From Holotrichia oblita (lineage: Eukaryota; Arthropoda; Insecta; Coleoptera; Scarabaeidae): a stretch of DNA of 64,000 nt. The stretch is from the NCBI GenBank assembly GCA_023690525.1, contig CM043018.1, forward strand, positions 51,994,377-52,058,376. The letters run 5' to 3'. The notes beneath the pieces are model-generated. The model was not told the DNA's origin. It did not search any database and saw nothing but the letters and a program-made list of their open reading frames with translations. The position numbers and the translations under genes were made by a program. The first letter of the stretch is position 1, and every line of letters begins with the position of its first letter. Positions 1-10,629 of the stretch are shown piece by piece.

Positions 1-1481
1 CCAATTTTGCATACGATTTGCCGATAAAACAGGGATTCCCTTTTTTGGTCCGAAAATCGAACATAAAGGTTTTGAATCGGTAGCTAGAATAAATCTTTTT
101 CCGTATAAGTATTGACTAAACCTGGTTACTCCAAAAATAATAGAAAGTGCTTCTTTTTCTATCTGCGGGTATGACCTTTGAGCTTTCGAAAGTGTACGCG
201 AAGCGTAAGCAATTGGACGCTCTTCTCCTGATGGATAGATATGAGATATTACCGCGCCCACTCCGTAAGCTGAAGCATCTGTCGCTAGTTTAATTGGTAG
301 ATTTGGATCATAATGAGCCAATATTTCTGCTGAACTTAAGGCATCCTTGATCATTTTAAAAGCTTTATCACATGACTGATTCCAATTAAATTGCACTTGA
401 TTTGACAACAAATCATATAATGGCTTCAAAATTAAAGAACTATTTTTAAGAAATTTGTTATAGTAATTAACAAGTCCGAGAAAAGATTTTAATTCGGTTT
501 TATTGGCAGGAACGGGAGCATTATGAATTGCCTCGACTTTATCAGCACATGTATGTAGTCCCCTTTTATCAATTTTGTAACCCAAGTATTCAATTGATTC
601 TTTTAAAAATTCACATTTTTCTTTCTTTATTGTCAATCCCGAATTTTGAAATCGCTTTAAAACTTCCCGAACTCTAAGTAAATGTTCATCTAAATTACTA
701 CCAGTTATAAGAATATCATCTAAAAAACAAACAACCTTAGGTATTCCTTGTAATACTTTTTCAATAATTTTTTGAAACTTAGCAGGGGCACACGCCACAC
801 CAAAAGGTAATCTATTATATTCAAACAACCCCATGTGCGTACTCAGCGTTGTTAATTTTTTTGAGTTTTCATCCAAGCAAACTTGTTGGTAAGCATGTGA
901 AGGATCAAGTTTAGTAAATTGCTGACCCCCACTTAATTGACTAAATAAATCCTCGATTCGGGGCAATGGGTGTTGATCTATTTCCAAATACGGATTAATT
1001 GTAATCTTATAGTCCCCACAAATTCTAATAGTGTTATCACTTTTTAACACAGGAACAATTGAGTTCCCCAAAGGCTATAATTAACTGGTCTAATTATATT
1101 TAAATCCAGTAGACGTTTAATTTCGTTTTCAATTTTCTCTTTTATAGCATATGGTATCGGCCGTGGTTTACAAAATTTCGGTGTGGTATTTTTCATACTT
1201 AAATGGATGGTATCTTTATTAAAAGTTCCTAACTCTTGTGAAAAAACCTCTTTAAATTCATTATGTAAAACATTAACAATGTCTAATTCTTCCATATGGT
1301 TAATGGACAACTGAAATTTTTCAAAAAAATCTCGACCTAATAATGGTGGTCCTCCACTTTCAACAACATATAAATCAATCATTTTTTTTAAACTATTATA
1401 TTCTAAATTAATCTTTAAATAACCACATGGTAAAATTTTATCGCCTGAGTAACTAACTAAACATTTATCATTTGCATACAA
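1..1481 (-). pseudogene. gypsy pol fragment: protease end, reverse transcriptase, RNase H
   Basis: The segment 1481-1044 gives the C-terminal part of an aspartic protease (PLLGRDFF) followed by the RT entry region with a PRPIPYAIK-type motif. The reading frame then stops, and RT continues in another frame from about 1065 to the edge. In that frame I can read the palm motif FLDD (instead of the commoner YLDD) near 725, LGLVNYY near 475, and the RNase H motif TDAS near 285. The frame is open to base 1. The break looks like a one-base loss close to 1065. A second frame change near 1490 separates this segment from gag. This is a slightly damaged polyprotein of the Ty3/gypsy type and is not expected to be functional as it stands. 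Confidence 0.88.
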
Positions 1482-1500
1482 CTTACATTTTGAAAAATAT

Positions 1501-2439
1501 TTATCTTATGCTTTTCGGAATAACAGAAATTGCCGCGCCAGTGTCAATCTCAAATAACAATTCAATATTTTCAATTTTACATTTGATTTTTATCGGTTTG
1601 CTGCCGTTACAATATAATCTAAACATCGGTATTTGCGATTCCACTTCTTCGGCAATGAAATTTTGTTTAACATTATCTTTTACGAGCTTCTTTTTACAAA
1701 TACTAGCTAAATGTCCCTTTTTTCCGCAATGATTGCAAACATAATTTTTATATTTACATATTTTCCAATAGTGTCCTTTCTTACCGCATACTGTACACGC
1801 CGATGGTCCCGGTGTCTCGCTTCCTCCTGGAAATTCCTGTGAGTGCGCACTTGTTGTCTTCATGCGATAGATACCCTCTTCTACAGGCTCCGCCTTCACT
1901 GACGTCTGCTGCAGTTGAAAATTATGTCGGACTGCTTCTTTACTCGCTGCTATTTCCACGGCTTTTTCGAATGTTAACGTTGTCACATCTTCCTCGAATA
2001 ACCGATCTAACACAGGTCCTTTTTCCAACCCCATTATGAAGCGATCTCGCAATGCCGTCACAAGGTCATTCTTAAAGTTGCATTTGGATCCTATACTGCG
2101 TACACGTGCTGCCCACTCCGATATGGTTTCGTTTTTTAATTTGAACGAATTATAAAATGTATATCTTTCAGCAAAATACGATTTTTGCGGTGCGTAATAC
2201 TTATTTAACAAGTTTACGAGCTCATCATACGATTTCGTAGCCGGATCGTTCGGTACACACAAACTATGAATAACTTTATAACTTTCTTCGTTACAACAGT
2301 TTAGCAGTAACGCACGCTTTTTCTTTGCGTCCGTAATATCATTTGCTAAGAAGAATTGTTGTAATCTAGCTTCGTATTCCGCCCATTCGCATATTTTCGG
2401 GTTAAATTCTCGTAAGCAGCCTATATAACCCGTCGCCAT
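1501..2439 (-). pseudogene. gypsy gag plus start of protease
   Basis: A 312-residue frame starts at an ATG 48 bases inside the primer site. Residues 1-190 match the retrotransposon gag capsid type (FAERYTFYNSF, SEWAARVRSIGSKCNF). Two CX2CX4HX4C zinc knuckles follow at about residues 216-250 (CTVCGKKGHYWKIC and CNHCGKKGHLASIC). The frame ends just after the protease active-site motif EIDTGAAISV, so the protease is split from its C-terminal half by a frame change near 1490. Gag would package the element RNA. The truncation inside protease suggests damage rather than a programmed shift. Confidence 0.88.
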
Positions 2440-2486
2440 TTTATATTTGCAATATTCTTTCTTGCACTCTTCGTCGTAATGTCATA

Positions 2487-2499
2487 ATCCTCGTCGCCA
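2487..2499 (-). promoter_or_regulatory. primer binding site, tRNA-Ser type
   Basis: On the minus strand, TGGCGACGAGGAT lies one base inside the inner edge of the 5' LTR. It is complementary to the CCA end and acceptor stem of serine tRNAs whose 3' end reads CCTCGTCG-CCA. Its position between LTR and gag is what is expected of a minus-strand primer site. Confidence 0.65.
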
Positions 2500-2500
2500 C

Positions 2501-2766
2501 TGTAATGTCTTGACTAATTTGGGATAGGCGCAAAGTAAAGTCGGGTTACACACTACAAAACTTTATTACTTTATACGGGTTCTACATTCGACGAATACAA
2601 CACTACTAACTCCGCTAAAACTGCTTTGGCGCAGGTACGGCACACCTGTGCCTTACCACTGAAAACTGAACACTTTTTGTGTTACTTATACATACACATA
2701 CATATAGTATAACCTGATACATCACAATAGTCTTTAATATAACGAGTACATAATTGACAAGTTACA
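2501..2766 (-). repeat. 5' LTR of the gypsy element
   Basis: Bounded by TGTAA at 2501 and TTACA at 2766, about 266 bp. The inner edge is fixed by the primer site. The outer edge is inferred from the inverted terminal bases only, because the partner LTR is outside the window. Confidence 0.6.
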
Positions 2767-3039
2767 CTTGCAGATCAATCTTGGAATGGTTTAGATCGTA
2801 TTCAAGCGACAGAACTACATATGTATGTGTGTTAAAGTCAACAACGTAACTCCCGACTGTTACGGTATTTCCTTTAGTGTGTCACGGAGGATTCTTAATT
2901 ATTAACTTCTTTGTAAATGATCTTGATCCTGGTGACTATAAACTTCAAGCATAAATTGGAAACTGACGTTGTCGAAGTGCTGGAAACAGTACGTATAAAC
3001 TTTTATAAGCCTAGGACCCTAGGCTATAGAAATCTTGTG

Positions 3040-3990
3040 TAGTCAAATGATGGGCCATACAAACTGTATTAAGTTCCTGGGAGTGATTATGGATAAGCAA
3101 ATATATGTAGTATGGAGCCAACATATAGATGCGTGTACGAAGTTGGTTAGCACTCATTTTTAAAACTAAGGTTAGTCTTTCAGTCGACGACCTAATAGCA
3201 GTTTACTACAGCATGGCTTACTAGTTATTGTCATATAATACGATAGTATGGCGATATTTCGTTTGTAAGATACTCATATGCCTGTTTATCGTACAAAAAC
3301 TGATAATGGCGTTGTTATTCGGTTTAAAGTATTACCAAAAACACTTCACTTTATCATATATTTACATTATAAATTCGTGTGACTCGCCTACAGGAACAGT
3401 ATAACTTGACAGACTTAAAAAAAACTGTCTCATTATATATTTATAGTAAGTTACCATATAACACTAAAACATTTAAAACTCTTATAAAATTTAAGGCAGC
3501 CTTAAAATCGTGTTTGCAAAACAAAATATATTCCGACAAATAGCGTTTTCATGATGTTTTTTAAATGTAATGAATTTTGTCATATGCTCATAAGTATTTA
3601 TTATCTGCTGTTTTCGCAATATCATTCTAATTGTTTTGAATTTAGTCTGTATAAATTTCTGTTTCTTTTTCTTTTTGTTTGTTTCGATTTTTATAACAAT
3701 TCACATACACTTTTGTGTCAAAATGAGTAACTATTATTGGTTTGTAGCTAGTTTTGAGTTAAAGCCAATATGGGTTTTTGCTTGTATTATTAAATCAGTT
3801 CTGCGATCTAATTGTCTGTGTTTCATTTTCATAAACAATATTCTAATATTTACTATTGTTAATTAATAGTAGTGCTGCGGATCTATTAACCGATTTTACC
3901 TTTGCATGGCTGCCGATTCACCGCCTGGTTATTGCTCTTAGGCCCGCAGGACTTTACGGGCAGGCATATGAATTTTATGAATTATTTTCA
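3040..3990 (+). pseudogene. degenerate non-LTR retrotransposon 3' end
   Basis: Between about 3060 and 3560 the plus strand gives pieces of the region downstream of reverse transcriptase in Jockey/CR1-type elements: IKFLGVIMDK near 3068, then WSQHIDACTKLVSTHF, VYYSMAY near 3200, and a KTFKTLIKFKAALKSCL stretch near 3470. The frame is broken many times by stops and shifts. The following AT-rich stretch, and the text around 3890-3970 with GCATGGCTGCCGATTC, look like the 3' untranslated tail, though I am less sure of that part. No poly-A tail or target duplication is clear. Confidence 0.5.
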
Positions 3991-3997
3991 CATATAT

Positions 3998-4290
3998 CCC
4001 AGATAGCACATGGACGTTCAATGGACATCCGATGGATGTCTGCTACGGATATGCCGGATATCCATTTGAGGTCCGTCGGACATCCTATGGATATCCACTG
4101 GACGTCCATTTGTCACAAACATGGGCTTTAAAACGGACATCCTAACGTCCTATGGACATCCATAGGATATCCGTACGGCCGTCCTAGGGACATCTTATAA
4201 GCGCTTTATGGACATTTGTTACAAACATGCCTTTTATATGAATATCCCAGAGGATACCTTATGGACATCCATTCGTTATCCTTTGTTATG
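3998..4290. repeat. palindrome-rich degenerate repeat (GGACATCC family) with CCCAGATAGCA end
   Basis: The block begins at TCCCAGATAGCAC and is built from many diverged copies of short palindromic words such as GGACATCC, GGATATCC and GGACGTCC in both orientations (for example GGACATCCTATGGATATCC). About fifteen copies lie in 280 bp, with a TTTGTYACAAACATG word appearing twice. It codes for nothing. The same terminal word occurs on the repeat at 17523-17830. Confidence 0.7.
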
Positions 4291-5062
4291 TATATAAAAA
4301 TTTGCATTGCAATACATCTTTATACACACCAATAATTCGAAACAAATATCCAGATTTGTCTTTAATTGGCTCACAATTATCATTCTTTACTAAAACAGCA
4401 CGTCTAGTAGGATTCTCATAGCCCATTGTAAATAAAATTACTTAGTTTAATCAAATGCGTATGCAATTTACGTTTTACGAACATGCAAACATTGTACATA
4501 ACCTAATTCTTCTACACGACACTTTTACACTTGCTAAAATTTACGTGTAGCTTATCGAGTGTGGCGGGATAATTTTTGAATTATTTGAACAACACGATTT
4601 TGCAACGAACAAATTGTAGTGTAAAGTAGTGTAACACGTAAAATCAATGAACACATTTTATGTTACGCAACGAACAAACCTTAGTATGTTAAACAGAGAA
4701 CTGTGCGCGGGAATTTTAAAACATAGAAGTAAGAAAATTATTCCCATTGATTTTTTTAAATATTTAGTATAGATATATATAGTAAGTAGAAATTGTTAAA
4801 ATTTTAATACAAATACTTAGTACGCGCTGACAACTACTGTACCTAAACGTACGTGCAACGCATATATGCATATGAAGTAATAATAACCTATAATATAATG
4901 TTTATATCCGTAAACAAATTAATCAGAGATCATTTCTATATGAAATTAAACACAATTAATATATATATATAACAATTAAAAATTTTATATTTCTTTTCTT
5001 TTTACGACAAGCTCCCAGTTTGAGGGTGCTTGGATATGCTGCTGGAAATATAATTTCTTATA
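4291..5062. other. non-coding AT-rich interval
   Basis: I see no coding potential or repeat structure. It precedes the plus-strand gene at 5201 and presumably includes its promoter, but I cannot point to a core promoter element. Confidence 0.5.
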
Positions 5063-5200
5063 TTGTACGTTAAACTTGTTGATGGTCACCGGTCGCGGAT
5101 ATTTTTCTCACGGTGCACTGAGTCGCTGTTTAAACCTTCTAAACTTACTTCCATCTTTCTCGATCTAAAATTGTATAAAGGCATACATGTCTCTATCACC

Positions 5201-5738
5201 ATGGCATATTCAAGACTTGTTTCTGAAGCCGCCAGTGGGTTCCCAAGTTTTGCTGTCCCAGCAGAAGGTGTTTGTTTGAATCATATAAATCAGTGGTTTT
5301 GTAAAGAGTCATCTTATGCCATTATTTGTGTTGGATCGCTGAATTTAAGTATATTAAATAAACATATTAGCTCTCCAGCTGATTGTCGAGATACGTCTGA
5401 AGAAATACATTGGGAATTCAGTACTACCGTGAAATTGTGTGACGATTGTGTAAAAGCCATTTATCCTTTGGATGTTTTAGGTAAGTTATTTATTTATGTA
5501 ATTTTTCAATAATTTTGAAAATATTTTCATTTCAGATCGAGTATATCAGCATTCACTGTGTTATTTTTCGGTAGAAAATGAGATTGTAAACAAAATCGCA
5601 TTTCAAGGAAATTGCGTCAACTGTAAACCAGAGTTTATCAAATTTAAGCAGATTCGTCACTCTGAAGACTGTTTAATGATATATAACATTCGTCGCATTG
5701 ATAACAAATTAAATACCTTACCTTGGTCTGATTTTTAG
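5201..5738 (+). CDS. unrecognised two-exon host gene, 160 residues
   Basis: Exon 1 is 5201-5480 and exon 2 is 5536-5738. The intron is 55 bp, with donor G|GTAAGT and acceptor TTTCATTTCAG, and splicing keeps one open frame ending at TAG 5736-5738. I chose the ATG at 5201 because it sits in ACCATGG. An in-frame ATG at 5063 exists, but the text between looks like 5' leader. The product has two CxxC pairs (CDDC before the intron, CVNC after it), several more cysteines, and ends in LPWSDF. The cysteine spacing could form a small zinc-binding fold, but I do not recognise the family. A polyadenylation word AATAAA lies at 5773-5778. The clean splice junction and intact frame argue for a real, functional gene, distinct from the transposons around it. 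Confidence 0.75.
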
Positions 5739-5772
5739 TATTTACATTTTATAATTAAATATCTCTTAACAT

Positions 5773-5778
5773 AATAAA
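5773..5778 (+). terminator. polyadenylation signal AATAAA
   Basis: A canonical AATAAA lies 35 bases after the stop codon of the two-exon gene and 30 bases before the next plus-strand ATG. Confidence 0.5.
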
Positions 5779-5807
5779 TTGACACTTTTTGAAGTTTTCG
5801 AAGAAAT

Positions 5808-6058
5808 ATGGAACAGGCCGACACAATTTCTCGAAATATTGATGAAATTTTCAAAGAACTTGATAATGGAATTTGGACACCATTACCTACTGAAATTAAT
5901 GAAGAAAATTCTGACCAGGTCAATCAACAGATGGCAGGTTTTTTCACAAAGTATAATTTATACACCTTGCATATCAGCAACACTGTATACGTTACGGGTA
6001 CCTATTCTCTATCTCATTCTAAAATGTTGTCTCTGTCGGTGCATCGGTCAATCAGCTG
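5808..6058 (+). CDS. first coding exon of an unrecognised gene (partial)
   Basis: Starting at the ATG in AATATGGAA, 83 codons stay open. The residues begin MEQADTISRNIDEIFKELD, an acidic helical start, and continue through TKYNLYTLHISNTVYVTGTYSLSH before the frame closes just past 6058. A usable donor (CAGCTG|GTAAAC) at 6059 would end the exon there. The peptide has the balanced composition of a real protein, unlike the chance frames around it. It lies only 70 bases behind the upstream gene on the same strand, so the two may be a tightly spaced pair. I find no following exon nearby and do not know the family. A shorter version ending at a weaker donor near 5937 is possible. Confidence 0.5.
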
Positions 6059-6576
6059 GTAAACTACCCTCTTAAATCAAGATAACTATATCAGACGGTT
6101 TTTGAATTTATAAAAATTTTAATAATGATTGACTGCATTTTTTGAAAGATTCAAATGCAGTGGTACCAAATAATATGATTATATATTGAAAACACTCAAA
6201 GTGAATATGAAATAAGTTTCTGTATATCTAGAAGATTTAAATTATTAGTTAACAAATATTTATCATCAAATTTAGTCTTTAACGTCGCAGATTTCTATAT
6301 ATGCAATTAGCATACCTGTATCATACTGTGATATTACTGTCCCTAATAAGAGCAGAAGCACAGCATACCATTTAATATCTTTCTAAAGTAAAATTAATGG
6401 TTTAAAGCGATTTGACCTGTATTGATCAAAATTCATAGCGGAAACAACGTTACCGTGTTAAATCTTACCGTTCCTAATACCCCAAAATATTACCCTAATA
6501 AGCTATCTTATGTAATTAACGCAATTACTTAAAACTATTATCATAACAAGCTACTTTAACGACATGATTCACTTAC
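6059..6576. other. intron or intergenic, nothing recognised
   Basis: AT-rich and without coding signal. It is probably an intron of the flanking plus-strand gene and also of the minus-strand Tmtc2-like gene. Confidence 0.4.
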
Positions 6577-6821
6577 TTGTGGCGGGTAATGCTCGGGTAA
6601 GGAGTGTGCTGCTTCCCTATACGCCGCCAGAGCGCGCTGCAGTCGACCCTGATCTGAGTAGAGGGCGCCCAATTGCAATAACGCCGATACTCTGGCTGTT
6701 TCGTGTTCCTTTCGATTCCTAAGACCCGTTCCATCAAGCCGTGAACCCTGCCTCAAGACGGATACAGCTTCTTGACATCGTCCCGCCGCTATCAGAGCAG
6801 CTCCCAAATTCACGTACGCCA
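6577..6821 (-). CDS. Tmtc2: Tmtc2-like TPR exon (single exon of a long gene)
   Basis: A 245-base exon on the minus strand is bounded by acceptor TTAATTTCAG (intron bases end at 6822) and donor GTAAGT (6576-6571). It encodes about 81 residues of tetratricopeptide repeat, including VAYVNLGAALIAAGRCQEAV, LLQLGALYSDQGRLQRALAAY and a final HYPPQ. The sequence and the exon boundary after PPQ match my memory of the TMTC2 family, ER-membrane O-mannosyltransferases whose C-terminal TPRs select cadherin and related substrates. The exon is distinctly more GC-rich than its surroundings. No other TMTC exon is recognisable in the window, so flanking introns must be long. TMTC1 is the main alternative. Confidence 0.78.
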
Positions 6822-8251
6822 CTGAAATTAACAATTCGCCTCGTGTTAGTCGAGATAACAAATTCTTGTAATTTCGGCTTTTATGGTCGGTATAATTCTT
6901 GGCGTAAAAGGCATTTTACGGGTGGTTGCAAGGGTGATTTGTAATTACTGCGTTGTGAGAGGGAAAGATTGCGAATATTTTGATAATGGCGGAGGTGTTA
7001 GTTTGAGCTTAATCATTTTCGTAAATGTCAAAATCATTTGTAACGAACTTGTGAATGAGAAATCTCACCTTTATATTTCGTAATATACATTATTAAAAAC
7101 AGTTGCAGATACAAAATTTAAATTATGACTTTAATGTAAGTGGTAGAGAAATAGAAGTAGTATTAAAAAGAATTGGTATGTATATGTATTTGTGGTACAT
7201 AATTGAAAATTTGTTTCAAACAGGTACATTCTCAACATCCTAGTTTAGTTAAAATTCTGCAATTTCGAAGCAAAGCAAAGCTATATTCAAAAATGTATTG
7301 AAGTTTTCCAAATAAATTATTGTAAACTGAAATTGTTTAGCCTAGTCGCAAATTAGAATATGATTAGAAATAGATCATTAGAAATAAGTTCGCAACTATT
7401 AAATGAAATCTTACATTTCATATTATAGGGTAGCATTTTAGCAAATAACATTTCTTTGTATATACATAGCTGCATTTGCGCTTAAATGTAATTAAGAAGC
7501 TCCTTCTATCGTTAGACTTCAATTTCAATATTACATTCTGTATTACTTTGTTTACACGACTGCTAAGCCTCGTTTATATCCAATTTATCTCAATTTATCA
7601 TATACTCAAGTGGATTAATCTGAACTCAATTTACTTCCATTGTTCGTGAGGTGCGGATGCATTCAGTAGGTTACAGCTAGCCAGAGGGTGCCCCAATCAA
7701 TACCTTCTGACGTTCTCGTTCAGCTATTCCAGCTTTTGCTGCCATTTTCTAAAGAAATTCGATTAACTTCTTGTAAGGGTAAATGCTTACGACAAATACG
7801 GACGACAAAGATGTTATTAAATTTACTCTTGCGTCAGCAGAATAGATTAATACTTGATTGAGAGTATTGGAATTTGAGGAAATAAGTTTTTAAGTTGAAA
7901 TTTGTTGTTTTCTTCTCAACGATGCAATAAATGTAGAGAAGGTGAATTCAGTAAGCGCTCATTGTTTGTATTGATGTTAAATAATATTGAAGTAACATAT
8001 GTATGTATATTATAAGAAAACCTACAAGAGTACAGTAGCTCACGATGACAGAATTTCCCAGAGTTTAAATTCCGTATTTAATTGACAGTGGCATTTGGGT
8101 TATATTTAATTCACTGTAAGGTTTATTTCCTATAATTTCATTTTTATTATTGTTAAATTTTAGCTTTCGTAACGTTTGTTAGTTGTATACTAATTTATAT
8201 AACAGATTATACATATACAGATTATATATATTAATGTAAAGATCTTACAAG
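6822..8251. other. intronic or intergenic, nothing recognised
   Basis: No coding region, repeat or RNA gene that I can support. It lies upstream of the Tmtc2-like exon in transcript orientation and is probably intronic. Confidence 0.4.
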
Positions 8252-10019
8252 TTTTTTCCACTACTAGCGTTAGTATGTTTTCGGGCCGAGAAGATGAATT
8301 TCTCTCCTAGTAGTCAATAATAAAAATTATCTCCTACTAGTAAATAATAAAAACAATTGACAATAATAAAATTATGATTTATTCAATAAAAATGTATAGA
8401 ATAGACATAATTTGAATAGGTATAAAACCATAGATGTCGTATAGATGCACGAATGAAATCCGCAATTCAAGAAAAAAGATTAGGTTAACATTTAACATGA
8501 ATAAACAAAGTAGGAAATACGTAATTTGGTAAACACTACTTATTAAAATAATAATTAATAGCGCAATTGGCAATTAACATGACCGTTGGTAGCGCCACAA
8601 TCGATGCCAAAATGGCGTCGAATGGAGGTATACATGTGTAGTTTTGTATAGTGTCATATAACGTTTCATACATTTGCCAGTTCAATTTTATGTTGACTTC
8701 AATTTCTTCATAAAAAAACAGCTCTTTTTAAAGATTTACTTCATCTGCCTACTCAAATAGGTAAGAAGCCAAAGGGAAAATCTAATATAAACCGCGGTGC
8801 TTACTGTTGTGTTGTCACACAAAAAAAGGTAGAAATAATTCTCTAAGCTTCACCCGCTTTCCAAAAGAAAAAAGTAGTTTAGTGTATATAAATAAATTGG
8901 GAAGTCTGGAAAAAGTGGACAGGAAAAAAGTATGGATATGGAAGTTGATGATGAGAAAACCAGCAATCCAATATATGCGTTTGTTCCTTACATTTTCAGA
9001 AAAGCGAGTACATATTCTAAGGTAAAAATGTAGTGCCTTTTTATAGTTATATGCCGTATTTAGTAGATTATTATAATCATAACGTGTAACGATATACTTG
9101 TCTCATTGCTTCGGTATTCTCACAAACACACAAGTCGGTACAGATTGACAATCTGTCAAACTAGCTGATTCGATGAATTGGTTCTTCGATCTTTTCAACT
9201 AAATATATCTATATCACTGTTGGAGATTTACTTATATTACATTGAATTTTCATGACATATGCCAAATGAGGAGACTTGTTGTCCACTGACTTGGATTTCC
9301 AGAGGTTCAGGCCCCCAGTGCTGATTCTATCCCAATGTATACAATATTTATTAATTATTGTTATGTTTATTAATGTATACTATATTCATAGAAAATCCAT
9401 TAAGAATAATAATAAATCAGTTTAACTACGAACGTTGTCATGTTATTATAATCTATTATAAGTTACAAATAGATATTCACACAAAATTGAAGGTTAGATA
9501 AAATGTGAATCATTTCACTTATACATACATCTTGTATATTGTTGAAAATACATACTTTACTAAAACCTGATATTTGTATTGTTTTTATAAAGACAAATCT
9601 GCCATTAAACAGTACCGAAAGTATTAAATATCGACGAAAAGATAAAGGCCACATAGTAAACAATACAAGTATACCTCCAACACTAGTTCTAAAACTACCG
9701 CATAGTGGCGTGTCCGTTAATGTAAATTGCCAATTATGGCAGGTCGTGTTAATTCCTGACGTACCAGTATTTTTGATACTCTATTTGATTTGCTTCGTTG
9801 CGGATTTCTGGAGGAGTACAACTACTGTCTGACATTTTTTTTTTGGTATTGTGACAAGACATAAATAAAATCTCAATTTGACATTAAATGTTTATTCATT
9901 TGTTTTTACAGACTAACATATGTTTTCTATGGATATCTTAAATTAAACATTTATCGGAACGGCTTATTATATTACATGATCATTGAGAAAGCGGTTAAAT
10001 ATGCTAGTAGTGGAAAAAA
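8252..10019 (+). mobile_element. possible DNA transposon bounded by 17-bp inverted repeats, contains THAP fragment
   Basis: A perfect 17-base inverted repeat, TTTTTTCCACTACTAGC, occupies 8252-8268 and 10003-10019. Between them lies a THAP-like coding fragment, a domain typical of P-element-type transposases and their host derivatives. No target duplication is evident and no transposase catalytic core is readable, so the boundary assignment is tentative. Confidence 0.35.
8760..9010 (+). pseudogene. THAP zinc-finger fragment
   Basis: The text reads KKPKGKSNINRGAYCCVV in one frame, then shifts and continues as CHTKKGRNNSLSFTRFPKEKS and a run of basic residues. This has the order of a THAP (C2CH) DNA-binding domain: paired N-terminal cysteines, a FTRFPKE-like motif, then a basic helix. 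A frameshift near 8817 breaks it, and the distal Cys-x2-His is not obvious. I infer a dead transposase N-terminus. Confidence 0.5.
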
Positions 10020-10022
10020 TAG

Positions 10023-10144
10023 TATATAAACCACGGCAGAGAAGATTTTTCTGAGCCTCTTAGCCATTATTTCCCTCGACGCTTCGCGTCCCGGGAAATA
10101 ATGCTACTCGGCTGAGAAAAACGTCTTCTCTCCCTTGGTATATA
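10023..10144. repeat. 122-bp foldback / MITE
   Basis: TATATA at both ends encloses imperfect inverted arms of about 55 bases (…GAGAAGATTTTTCTGAGCC… against …GGCTGAGAAAAACGTCTTCTC…). The arms meet at a GC-rich inner palindrome around CGACGCTTCGCGTC. The whole unit could fold into one long hairpin. Confidence 0.7.
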
Positions 10145-10629
10145 ATTACTATTATTCAATAGAACACACTTAATTATTACATACATTTATTATGACATTG
10201 ACATTTTTCTTCTTGTTTACTGCTATCCGATGAATCACACGTGCCTCGCTACAGTACTAACGCTAAAAGCACCTTATACCTTGTTTTTTATTAAGAGGGA
10301 CAAAATGCTTCAGCCCGTATCACACTAGGTAAATTTAATAACTGAAAATTTTGGCGGTAAATTTAAATGATAGATACAATGAAATGAAATATGAATATAT
10401 ATGAACCTACTACTTAAATATATATTTAGTACTTAACTTCATAAACAGATCACATTTATAAAAAAGTAATGGTAGTAGTTTATGCCTTTATCTTATGTTT
10501 ATTAATATTTAAGTAAAGAAATACAATGATAGAATAGACAATATATTTTTCAAGTTAACTGTTAATGTACATAAGAAATGTTTTTATAAATATTTATATA
10601 TGATATGCTGAAATAAGAATACATTTTAT

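Larger units (their letters stand above)
1..2766 (-). mobile_element. Ty3/gypsy LTR retrotransposon, 5' part, cut by window edge
   Basis: Reading on the minus strand, the order is 5' LTR (2501-2766), primer site (2487-2499), gag with two zinc knuckles and the start of protease (2439-1501), then protease end, reverse transcriptase and RNase H running off the left edge. Gag and pol are interrupted by two single-base-type frame changes, near 1490 and near 1065, but the frames are otherwise open, so decay is slight. The rest of pol, the integrase and the 3' LTR must lie outside the window. Confidence 0.9.

Noticed and set aside
7680..7745. Minus-strand ATG in AAAATGG followed by MAAKAGIAERERQK and a GTATTG donor-like site
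   Set aside because: Only 14 codons, a weak donor and no acceptor partner. Not enough to call an exon.
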